Source of the DNA: Prolixibacteraceae bacterium
Lineage (GTDB): Bacteria > Bacteroidota > Bacteroidia > Bacteroidales > Prolixibacteraceae
Length of the DNA: 6,113 nt
NCBI GenBank assembly: GCA_014380255.1
Contig: JACMKG010000458.1
Coordinates: forward strand, 1-6,113
Reading direction: 5' to 3'
Under the pieces are notes generated by a model. It had not been told where the DNA came from and did no database searches. It saw nothing but the letters and a program-made list of their open reading frames with translations. Each line of letters begins with the position of its first letter. Positions within the stretch are counted from its first letter, which is position 1. Positions 1 through 6,113 of the stretch are shown piece by piece. The position numbers and the translations under genes were made by a program.

Positions 1-209
1 AGCGCATAAATCGTCCCCGATCACTCGGGATAAATGGCAGGATGGTTTAATGGTAAGTAGCACAGGCGAATATGAGTTTTTTAATAAACCTTACTTTTGT
101 TCTTAACTTTAGTAACAGGCTGAAAACCCGGGATTCCAAACCTTATTTACCTTCTTCTAAGAGCAAAGCATCTTTATTTGGTACCCGGTAAAAAAGCTTT
201 TATTTCAAT

Positions 210-335
210 AAGAGGGTGTCTAAAAAGTTAAATTCAAACACGGAGACACGGAGACACGGATAAAAACATCCTTCATATTCAATACCTTGTGTCTTTGTGT
301 TTAATTTGATTTTTTCACTTTTTGGACACCCTCTT
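210..335. mobile_element. MITE-like non-autonomous inverted-repeat element
   Basis: The ends at 210-228 and 317-335 are inverted repeats matching at 18 of 19 positions, beginning AAGAGGGTGTC on both strands. Further in, 230-234 pairs with 303-307, and 236-251 pairs with 287-302 if G.T wobbles are allowed, so the whole 126 bp can fold into one long hairpin with a loop near 252-286. The left arm contains the 8-bp unit ACACGGAG repeated about 2.9 times (238-260); the right arm has a related ACACAAAG unit on the other strand. There is no room for a transposase. No convincing target-site duplication touches the ends; TTTCA occurs at 203-207 and 338-342, two bases outside each end, which may be chance. 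The family is not identified. It could instead be a structured intergenic repeat. Confidence 0.6.
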
Positions 336-521
336 GGTTTCATGGGACTATTGTTTCTACCCATATTAGGTACCTAAAGGCACAGGAGGATAAGCATTGA
401 CATTGGGTTGGATTGTTTGTTGGACAAGAGCCACATCATACCAAATAAACCATCATTTAATGACATTGGGCTATAGGGTAAATAGGTAAAGGTCAAACAA
501 CTTCTCTTCCCTTGTTCAGCG

Positions 522-557
522 AGTAAATAGTAAATTGTAAATCGTCTAATTGTAAAT
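522..557. repeat. Heptamer tandem repeat (A/T)GTAAAT
   Basis: Three head-to-tail heptamers, AGTAAAT, AGTAAAT and TGTAAAT, run from 522 to 542. An eight-base interruption follows, then a fourth copy, TGTAAAT, at 551-557. A CTAATT/AATTAG inverted pair (546-551 and 559-564) overlaps the last copy. The repeat ends 13 bases from the stop codon of the minus-strand YihY/BrkB gene, so it lies in that gene's 3' untranslated side. It looks like the short AT-rich tandem repeats often found between genes in Bacteroidota; no function is implied. Confidence 0.6.
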
Positions 558-570
558 TAATTAGATCTTT

Positions 571-1596
571 CTAGTCTTTGATGGTTGGCAAACCGGTAGT
601 CAAATCCTTGAAGTAATTGCGCTTGATGACATCTTTTATCCCCTGCTTAATTTTATCGGTTATATCGTAATTTTTTTCATTCTGCTGAACGCTTCGTTCA
701 TTGCTTTCAACGATAACTACCTGAATGGTAACGGCATAATCCCTTGGTTTTATCTCAGCACCGTATTTTAAGGCATAGGCTTTGGTAAATTCAGCTCCAA
801 AGTACATGATTGTTGCAGAATAATAGATCCAGAGCAACAGGATGACCAGAGAGCCTGCCGAGCCGTAGGTACTTCCTATGTTGCTGCTGTTGATATAAAA
901 GGTGATACAGAATTTCCCGATCATAAACAAAATAGCTGCAAACAGGGAGCCGGCTGCCACATCTTTCCATTGAAGGATTGCATCGGGCAGCACCTTGTAG
1001 ATAAAAGCAAATAAGGAAGCCACTACCAGCAAGGTTACTAAGAGATTGATCACATAAATGATCACAATAGCCATCTGGGGAAATAAATCCTGCAGCCTAC
1101 TCATGAAGCCTTCCATCAGACCGTTGACCAGAAGGGATAGCAGCAACAGCAACCCAAGGCCGGCCACGATGGAAAACGACAATAGCCTGTTTATGATCAT
1201 CATCTGCCATGCCTTTCCTGATTTCACTTTCAGGTTCCATATGGTGTTAATGGTATCCTGAATCTGGGTGAACACGGTAGTGGCGGCAAACATCAAGGCA
1301 AGAACACCTACATAGGCCATGTAGTTGTTATGGCTTACCGACGCGTTTTTTATCAGTTCCTGAATCTGGATGGCAGCCTCATGACCAATCAATCCGCTGA
1401 TTTGGTCGTGAACGGTTCCTTCAATGGCTTGCCGCCCCCAGAATAAGCTGGAGATGTATATCATGACAAGCAGCATGGGACCGATTGCAAAAATCGTATA
1501 AAAGCTAAGGGACGCACTGTGTTTCATCACCCTATGCTGAAGAAACCCCGAGCCGGCATCCTTAAGTATCTGCCACAAGTCCTTAATTTTAACCAT
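571..1596 (-). CDS. YihY/BrkB-family inner-membrane protein
   Basis: This is a predicted polytopic inner-membrane protein of 341 residues, slightly long for the YihY/virulence factor BrkB family (usually about 290-330). Six hydrophobic segments are visible at roughly residues 30-53, 92-111, 137-160, 174-200, 213-235 and 244-270. The last carries the family's most recognisable stretch, YGSAGSLVILLLWIYYSA followed by FGAEFT. A hydrophilic, charged tail of about 70 residues follows and probably faces the cytoplasm. The ATG at 1594-1596 starts a typical amphipathic N-terminal helix (IKDLWQILKDAG); no Shine-Dalgarno is present, but a Bacteroidota-type -7 box lies 24-31 bases upstream. It follows the DUF2254 gene by 116 bases. 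The biochemical role of the family is unsettled: the old RNase BN label for an E. coli relative was an error, and the BrkB link to serum resistance comes from Bordetella. Family assignment is firm, function is not. Confidence 0.93.
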   Translation of the reverse strand: MVKIKDLWQILKDAGSGFLQHRVMKHSASLSFYTIFAIGPMLLVMIYISSLFWGRQAIEGTVHDQISGLIGHEAAIQIQELIKNASVSHNNYMAYVGVLALMFAATTVFTQIQDTINTIWNLKVKSGKAWQMMIINRLLSFSIVAGLGLLLLLSLLVNGLMEGFMSRLQDLFPQMAIVIIYVINLLVTLLVVASLFAFIYKVLPDAILQWKDVAAGSLFAAILFMIGKFCITFYINSSNIGSTYGSAGSLVILLLWIYYSATIMYFGAEFTKAYALKYGAEIKPRDYAVTIQVVIVESNERSVQQNEKNYDITDKIKQGIKDVIKRNYFKDLTTGLPTIKD

Positions 1597-1619
1597 AGAA
1601 GAATTTATATCCTAGGCTT

Positions 1620-1627
1620 CAAAATTA
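1620..1627 (-). promoter_or_regulatory. Candidate -7 promoter box of the YihY/BrkB gene
   Basis: Read on the minus strand this is TAATTTTG, an exact match to the Bacteroidota -7 consensus TAnnTTTG. It would place transcription start near 1613 and leave a leader of about 16 bases before the ATG at 1596. The -33 partner is weak: no TTG lies at the expected 19-21 base spacing, and the nearest one is about 30 bases away. In an AT-rich gap an eight-base match with two free positions can arise by chance. Confidence 0.35.
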
Positions 1628-1712
1628 GCCTTTTTTTATGAGTTTTAATGATTTTTCCAATGTGCAGAAAATGTAAGAGATAAGAATCCGAACAGAAGAT
1701 TTAAATCGACAT

Positions 1713-2936
1713 TTATTTTGTTTCTGGTTTTATATTATCAATGGCAACTTTCACCTCTTTTAATAGTTTTTCGGACATGACATTTGGAGTAAGCGTTTGA
1801 AGTTGTGTAAGTAAACTATACATTTCATGCTGTAACAACCGGTCATTTTTACCATAATCCCAAATGGGCAGGACTGTTAGAGTAAAGATCTTCTCATAAG
1901 TAAGTTCTTCGGTTATAATTCGTGTCTGCATTTCTTTATCCTTGATAATATTTATGGGGAAATAACAGGCCCGGTAGGATAACAACTGGAATAACATCCT
2001 CAGGCTTGCAATGGCTGTACCGGGGTCATTAATACCGGGGCTAAGCGCTTTGACTGCCACTTCACACAACTGTCTGAAACCATAGAAGTAATTCTCTTCA
2101 ATCGTTTCATGAGGATATATATAAACTGCATTCATGATTTCTTTTTTCACCGTGGAAGACAATACTTTATTTACTTTTATTATTGGCATTCCTTTGATCA
2201 CAAATGTGCCGCGTGTAGGATTTATAGAAATGATACAATCATTTTTGTTACATATATTCAACAGGACATCTTTTCTGAAGCCTTTGTAAATACCATATTC
2301 ATCAGCTGTTATGACATCAATGCCATCCATTGACTCAGACAGTTCATGGGGCATATTACAGGTTCGTTTCAGGGATTTCTGAGTCTGTTTGTAAATCCTT
2401 TGAATGATGTATTCATATCTTACCGACTGGGTGATATAATGCAGGAAATAAATGAAAAGAAAGATATCCAGAATTGTCAGCAGGATAAGCAGGTAAGTAC
2501 TTAAGGAAGGAATTTCCAGTGCCTCATCTCTGTTTCTGATAGTACTTAATAAAATAAATGAATATACGATAGTCCCAACATATGCTCCTAATACAATTTG
2601 CTGGAAGCGGCTGGTAATTAATTTATCCAGTACCCTGTTACTCAGGTTTGAGGCGGCCTGGTTCAATACAATCATTACCATCGAAAAGCTAAAGACAGTT
2701 AATGAAATGATCCCTGTAGCAACCACCGTAACTATATCCCGTGCCGTAGATGCATCTTTAAGCTTCAACCACCGCAATTGAGATTTTAACTGTTCCCCTT
2801 CTATGGAGAAATCATATGAAATGCTCACCAATGAAAGCAAGATATATAACCCAATAATAATAACCGGATAAAAGGCAATACTGTTAACCGCTTTTACAAA
2901 TAGCTCCTTGAACCAAATACTGATGGTGATCCTCAT
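1713..2936 (-). CDS. DUF2254 family membrane protein
   Basis: This is a predicted inner-membrane protein of 407 residues from the ATG at 2934-2936. Four hydrophobic segments lie near residues 20-41, 67-91, 113-133 and 145-168, followed by a soluble C-terminal half of about 235 residues. Hallmarks of DUF2254 are present: VFSFSMVMIVLNQAASNLSNRV around residues 81-102, a GxFVIKGMPI-like segment near 243-252, and YGFRQL at 285-290 leading into KALSPGINDPGTA at 296-308. The frame is open further upstream to a GTG at 3032, but those 32 extra residues are polar and Cys-rich, look unlike a DUF2254 N-terminus, and that GTG lies inside a 22-bp inverted repeat, so the ATG is preferred. The bases before it are A-rich without a Shine-Dalgarno. 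The molecular function of the family is unknown. Neighbours suggest envelope or stress physiology, by inference only. Confidence 0.92.
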   Translation of the reverse strand: MRITISIWFKELFVKAVNSIAFYPVIIIGLYILLSLVSISYDFSIEGEQLKSQLRWLKLKDASTARDIVTVVATGIISLTVFSFSMVMIVLNQAASNLSNRVLDKLITSRFQQIVLGAYVGTIVYSFILLSTIRNRDEALEIPSLSTYLLILLTILDIFLFIYFLHYITQSVRYEYIIQRIYKQTQKSLKRTCNMPHELSESMDGIDVITADEYGIYKGFRKDVLLNICNKNDCIISINPTRGTFVIKGMPIIKVNKVLSSTVKKEIMNAVYIYPHETIEENYFYGFRQLCEVAVKALSPGINDPGTAIASLRMLFQLLSYRACYFPINIIKDKEMQTRIITEELTYEKIFTLTVLPIWDYGKNDRLLQHEMYSLLTQLQTLTPNVMSEKLLKEVKVAIDNIKPETK

Positions 2937-3027
2937 GCTTTTTGATTTATAATCTTGTTCTCTGTTGAATCTACTGGTGCAGATGAATCTATGACAGTAA
3001 GGATCATCTCCATACAAGACACACGCT

Positions 3028-3078
3028 TCCACCCAAGGGCTGATTTTGGCAGAATACCAAAATCAGCCCTTGGGTGGA
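3028..3078. repeat. Perfect 22-bp inverted repeat with 7-base loop
   Basis: Positions 3028-3049 are the exact reverse complement of 3057-3078, separated by the loop 3050-3056. The stem begins TCCACCCAAGGG and ends TGATTTTGG. It sits between the PRC-barrel stop codon (85 bases away) and the DUF2254 start codon (91 bases away), both genes reading leftward. It could stop or slow transcription coming from the PRC-barrel gene or protect its mRNA end. Neither side has the U-run of a classic intrinsic terminator: the minus-strand sequence after the stem is AAGCGTGTG. A copy of AGAATAC lies on each side of the right arm (3051-3057 and 3078-3084). It may also be a short palindromic mobile repeat. Confidence 0.8.
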
Positions 3079-3162
3079 GAATACAATATATCCTGTTATA
3101 TACTACCCAGAATTTGATTTATCAGCATACACAGAATCAGGTCCAGGGAAAGGTCTCTCATT

Positions 3163-3933
3163 TCAGAGAGAACGGTTTCTTCCTGCCGTTTCTTCAATCC
3201 AGTACCCTGATTGGTTATAATAGCTGTGCAGGCGGGTTTCATAATCACGGGTAAGCAGCAGATCATCGGTATACTCGGGAGATTCCTTGATTCTATCGCG
3301 CGAGAGATTGACATATACTTTCTGCTCATCCCAGCTAACACGCCTGATCCACCGGGGCGAGACCAGCACTTTCTTGCCTGTCCACCAGTTTTGGGTATCA
3401 ATTACCAGGTAGCGGATAGCCCAGGTATCCTCATCAATGATAAAATCATCCACATGGCCAATTTCACCATCAGTGGCCTGTATATCATGGCCGGAAACAT
3501 CCTTTGTGCTGCGCAGGTTCGGGTCACCTGAACTTTCGTTTTCTTCAGAGGGTTCCCATTCATTGCTGTTTTTTGATATATGAGGCAGGGCCCCCCACAT
3601 CAATGAGCCAGACCAATATTGTGGATATCCATAATACCCATGATAGGATGTTTCATATTGCCGTGAGACAGGCAGATCTGTATCCATTGCAGGACTGTTC
3701 TCGATTTGCTGTTTACTCAGATTAGTAATGATTTGTTCTTCGTCATTATCAATTGACTGGATGGCATAGGGAGAAATTAGCACTATCTTACCTGTGAGCC
3801 AGTTACCGGTTTCGGCAATTAGGTAGCGAACGGTCCAGAACTGGTCATCGAAGAAGAATTCTTTCACTTTTCCCACCTCTCCATCTGTGCCCAACAATTT
3901 GTAGTTCTTAATTGATTTTGTTTTGATAAACAT
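3163..3933 (-). CDS. Double PRC-barrel domain protein
   Basis: This is a 256-residue, probably soluble cytoplasmic protein with no signal peptide or membrane segment. It consists of two PRC-barrel units: residues 16-107 (TDGEVGKV, then NWLTGKIVLISP) and 154-245 (TDGEIGHV, then NWWTGKKVLVSP). The two align without a gap over 92 residues, with about 42 identities by hand count, and share a tail of the form (S/T)R.YET..H.YY....YW. An acidic, Ser/Asn-rich linker near 118-143 separates them. PRC barrels are small beta folds known from the photosynthetic reaction centre H subunit, the ribosome factor RimM and many uncharacterised bacterial proteins, where they usually mediate binding. The substrate or partner here is unknown. 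The ATG at 3931-3933 starts directly before the first barrel and has a purine-rich stretch eight bases upstream. The gene follows the catalase stop codon by 97 bases. Confidence 0.92.
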   Translation of the reverse strand: MFIKTKSIKNYKLLGTDGEVGKVKEFFFDDQFWTVRYLIAETGNWLTGKIVLISPYAIQSIDNDEEQIITNLSKQQIENSPAMDTDLPVSRQYETSYHGYYGYPQYWSGSLMWGALPHISKNSNEWEPSEENESSGDPNLRSTKDVSGHDIQATDGEIGHVDDFIIDEDTWAIRYLVIDTQNWWTGKKVLVSPRWIRRVSWDEQKVYVNLSRDRIKESPEYTDDLLLTRDYETRLHSYYNQSGYWIEETAGRNRSL

Positions 3934-3941
3934 AGCTTGAG

Positions 3942-3951
3942 CCCTTTCCTT
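3942..3951 (-). promoter_or_regulatory. Possible ribosome binding site of the PRC-barrel gene
   Basis: On the minus strand this reads AAGGAAAGGG and ends eight bases before the ATG at 3933. It is the only purine-rich, SD-like leader among the three complete genes here and supports the chosen start. It lies just after a run of A, so part of the match may be composition. Confidence 0.4.
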
Positions 3952-3954
3952 TTT

Positions 3955-3970
3955 TTAATGAATTAATGAA
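3955..3970. repeat. Two-copy 8-bp tandem repeat TTAATGAA
   Basis: TTAATGAA occurs twice head to tail in the 97-base gap between the catalase and PRC-barrel genes, just upstream of the PRC-barrel leader. The gap is AT-rich, and I see neither a clear -7/-33 promoter pair nor a terminator hairpin with a U-run in it. The repeat may simply reflect composition; a regulator site cannot be argued from two copies. Confidence 0.4.
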
Positions 3971-4030
3971 TATAATATGCACGAATATGGCCTATATGCC
4001 ACATCCCCATGGAACAACAATCCGGTAAAC

Positions 4031-6113
4031 TCAGGCAGGCACCTTGCTTGTTTTTTCACGTTGCCAGAAGCGATGCTGAGCGATGGCCTTCACAAAATCC
4101 TCTGCAGGGCGGTTGATCAGTACACCATGCCCCACATGGGCCTCCTCCGGCTTGTTTTCCTGTTTGATTTTCATCCCGGCATTAGTCATCATCAGTAAAT
4201 CAGCTCCTGCCCCATCGGCAGCGATCGCCTTACAGTGCTTATAGGCTTCATCAACAAAATGAATGGCTTCTGATTCCTCTTTAAGGGCATGAACGCTTTT
4301 TTCGCCATCGGGCAAATAGACTGCATCATACAAAACAGAGGAAGTGGTTAGAAAAGTCTTATCCACTTTCACCTGATTCCCATCCTTAGTGATCAGAAAT
4401 CCCAGGTGGGGAGCCACCACTTTCACTACGGCCCCTTCTGACTCCAGAGTCTGTTTCATGGCGTTTAAAGAACCATCCGCTACCCCGTCAGAAGCCAGGA
4501 TGGCTATCATCCGGGTCTTGATGGTATTCTTCACCGTGTTGGCCATACTCAAGGCCTTTGAAACTTTCAGTTTAGGATCTACATGCACCGGTTGAAAGTC
4601 TTCAGGATTGCCATCAGCCGGGATGTTCTGATTCAGGAACTGTTCAGGTTCAGGGACAGTGATTCCAAGGCCGGTGGCCACGTTTTCAGCAAGAGCATGG
4701 TCCACACGATCAATCATGCCCACCATGCGTTCACGGATCAGAGGCGATTTGACATTTCCCAATTCAAAGCGAAAAGCAGCAGCAATATGATCTTTTTCAT
4801 AGGCACTCTGGCTGTTGTAGAACAAGGCTGCCTGGCTAAAGTGGTCGAAAAAGCTTTTACTTCTAGCCCGCACTTTACGAGCATCTATCCTTTCATTGTA
4901 AGAAACAAATCCACCTTCAGAGGCTTTGGCCTGTTTGGGATAGCCATCGCCAGTGGTATTGGGCTGATAACTTGACTGACCCACATTAATGGTTTGTCGC
5001 ATATGGCCATCGCGCTGATTGTTGTGTACCGGGGCTATGGGCCTGTTGATGGGTATTTCGTTAAAATTAGGACTGCCCAGCCTGCTTAACTGGGTATCGG
5101 TGTAAGAAAACAAGCGCCCCTGCAAAAGGGGATCGTTGCTGAAATCAATACCCGGTACGATATGACCCGGATGGAAGGCAATCTGCTCAGTCTCGGCAAA
5201 GAAGTTCTCAGGATTACGGTTCAGGATCAACTTGCCGATGATCTTTACTGGAACCAGTTCTTCAGGAATGAGCTTAGTTGGGTCAAGCAGATCGAAATCA
5301 AATTTGAATTCATCTTTCTCTTCCACAATCTGAACTCCGAAATGCCATTCAGGATAATTGCCCGATTCGATCGCATCCCACAGATCACGCCGATGGTAAT
5401 CAGGATCTTTACCTGATATCTTCTGAGCTTCATCCCATGTAATGGAATGAAGGCCAAGCAAGGGCTTCCAGTGAAATTTCACAAAGAACGATTCACTGCT
5501 TTCATTCACCAATCGGAAAGTATGTACCCCAAAGCCTTCCATCATGCGGAAACTGCGGGGAATAGCCCTGTCGCTCATGGCCCACATGATGGTATGCATA
5601 CTTTCAGGGGTCAGGGAAATAAAATCCCAGAAGGTATCATGGGCTGCCGAAGCCTGAGGTATTTCATTATTGGGTTCAGGCTTTACTGAATGCACCAGAT
5701 CCGGAAATTTCATTGCATCCTGAATAAAAAACACGGGAGCATTGTTAGCCACCAGATCATAGTTGCCTTCCTCGGTATAAAACTTAACGGCGAAGCCTCT
5801 TATATCGCGTGCCAGATCAGTTGATCCGCGGGAACCAGCCACCGTACTAAAGCGCGCAAAGACAGGAGTGCGGGTACCGGGTGTCTGAAGGAATTTGGCT
5901 TTTGTAAACTGAGCCATTGACTCAGTAAGTTCAAAGTAACCATGAGCCCCGCTGCCCCTAGCATGAACAATGCGTTCAGGGATTCGTTCATGATCAAAAT
6001 GCATGATTTTCTCTCTAAGCTGAAAGTCTTCCAGCAAAGTTGCTCCGCGCTCCCCTGCCTTGAGAGAGTTATGATCATCGTTGATACGTAAGCCCAGGCT
6101 GGTGGTCAGGAAT
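4031..6113 (-). CDS. katE: Large-subunit catalase HPII, 5' end outside window
   Basis: This heme catalase converts hydrogen peroxide to water and oxygen in the cytoplasm. The frame runs open to the window edge, giving 693 visible residues, and begins [20 protein letters not shown], which matches the known N-terminal part of HPII; the TTG at 6037 is an internal leucine, not the start. Against E. coli HPII (753 residues) about 78 N-terminal residues are missing from view, fewer if this homologue has a short extension. Visible-residue numbering: distal His50 in VHARG, Asn123 in VANNAP, proximal heme-ligand Tyr337 in RLFSYTDTQ, and His314 in AFHPGH. His314 lies 23 residues before the Tyr, as for the His392-Tyr415 crosslink pair of HPII. 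From about residue 533 a DJ-1/class I amidotransferase-like domain follows, ending in SKVPA much as HPII ends. Its nucleophile-elbow region reads AADGAGAD, so it is probably structural. Its promoter lies outside the window. Confidence 0.97.
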   Translation of the reverse strand, partial: FLTTSLGLRINDDHNSLKAGERGATLLEDFQLREKIMHFDHERIPERIVHARGSGAHGYFELTESMAQFTKAKFLQTPGTRTPVFARFSTVAGSRGSTDLARDIRGFAVKFYTEEGNYDLVANNAPVFFIQDAMKFPDLVHSVKPEPNNEIPQASAAHDTFWDFISLTPESMHTIMWAMSDRAIPRSFRMMEGFGVHTFRLVNESSESFFVKFHWKPLLGLHSITWDEAQKISGKDPDYHRRDLWDAIESGNYPEWHFGVQIVEEKDEFKFDFDLLDPTKLIPEELVPVKIIGKLILNRNPENFFAETEQIAFHPGHIVPGIDFSNDPLLQGRLFSYTDTQLSRLGSPNFNEIPINRPIAPVHNNQRDGHMRQTINVGQSSYQPNTTGDGYPKQAKASEGGFVSYNERIDARKVRARSKSFFDHFSQAALFYNSQSAYEKDHIAAAFRFELGNVKSPLIRERMVGMIDRVDHALAENVATGLGITVPEPEQFLNQNIPADGNPEDFQPVHVDPKLKVSKALSMANTVKNTIKTRMIAILASDGVADGSLNAMKQTLESEGAVVKVVAPHLGFLITKDGNQVKVDKTFLTTSSVLYDAVYLPDGEKSVHALKEESEAIHFVDEAYKHCKAIAADGAGADLLMMTNAGMKIKQENKPEEAHVGHGVLINRPAEDFVKAIAQHRFWQREKTSKVPA

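Larger units (their letters stand above)
1..570. other. Non-coding region with repeats, no supported gene
   Basis: No open frame here resembles a protein, and no tRNA or rRNA is visible. The stretch is AT-rich and lies downstream of the YihY/BrkB stop codon. It holds the MITE-like element (210-335) and the heptamer repeat (522-557), listed separately. Smaller structures are a CCCGA/TCGGG hairpin near 14-28, a 10-bp AAAAGCTTTT palindrome at about 192-201, a perfect 12-bp palindrome TTAGGTACCTAA at 366-377, and a GACATTGGG word occurring twice (about 399 and 462). None of these matches a known regulatory element that I recognise. No clear U-tailed terminator for the upstream minus-strand gene is visible. 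Confidence 0.7.

Noticed and set aside
1..60. Fragment of a gene entering from the left edge
   Set aside because: The sequence has no protein resemblance in any frame that I can recognise, and stops appear soon in the frames read.
238..260. CRISPR-like repeat array
   Set aside because: The 8-bp units are contiguous with no spacers and lie within the arm of an inverted-repeat element.
203..342. TTTCA as target-site duplication of the MITE-like element
   Set aside because: The two copies sit two bases outside the inverted ends, and a 5-base match in AT-rich flanks is easily chance.
3028..3078. Classic rho-independent terminator
   Set aside because: The stem is followed by no T-run on either strand, so it was recorded as an inverted repeat with uncertain role.
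3096..3401. 101-codon minus-strand frame overlapping the end of the PRC-barrel gene
   Set aside because: It overlaps the well-supported second PRC barrel in another frame and resembles no known protein.
4583..4975. 130-codon open frame on the plus strand within the catalase gene
   Set aside because: It is fully antisense to strongly conserved catalase coding sequence and its translation shows no recognisable domain.
6035..6037. TTG as the start codon of the catalase
   Set aside because: The same frame continues to the window edge with residues matching the HPII N-terminal region, so this is an internal leucine.

Overview
The window looks like chromosomal DNA of a Bacteroidota-type bacterium. 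This is an inference from AT-rich gaps with short tandem AT repeats, mostly A-rich translation starts with no clear Shine-Dalgarno, a TAnnTTTG-like -7 box before one gene, and the style of the proteins. No phage, plasmid, CRISPR, tRNA or rRNA signal was seen.

All four protein genes lie on the minus strand and are read from the right edge to the left. First is a large HPII/KatE-type catalase (4031 to the right edge, N-terminus outside the window). Next is a protein with two PRC-barrel units (3163-3933), then a DUF2254 membrane protein (1713-2936), then a YihY/BrkB-family membrane protein (571-1596). The gaps between them are 97, 226 and 116 bases, so this is a co-oriented cluster and not a tightly packed operon. 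The 226-base gap holds a perfect 22-bp inverted repeat. The leftmost 570 bases carry no gene I can support. They contain a 126-bp MITE-like inverted-repeat element and a small heptamer tandem repeat.

Together the genes suggest a stress-protection neighbourhood. Catalase removes hydrogen peroxide in the cytoplasm; the PRC-barrel protein is a possible soluble adaptor; DUF2254 and YihY/BrkB are inner-membrane proteins of uncertain function. Co-function is inferred from co-orientation only. I found no strong case for a new biological system. The most unusual signals are non-coding: the MITE-like hairpin, whose mismatches are all G.U-compatible on one strand, and the long perfect hairpin between the PRC-barrel and DUF2254 genes.
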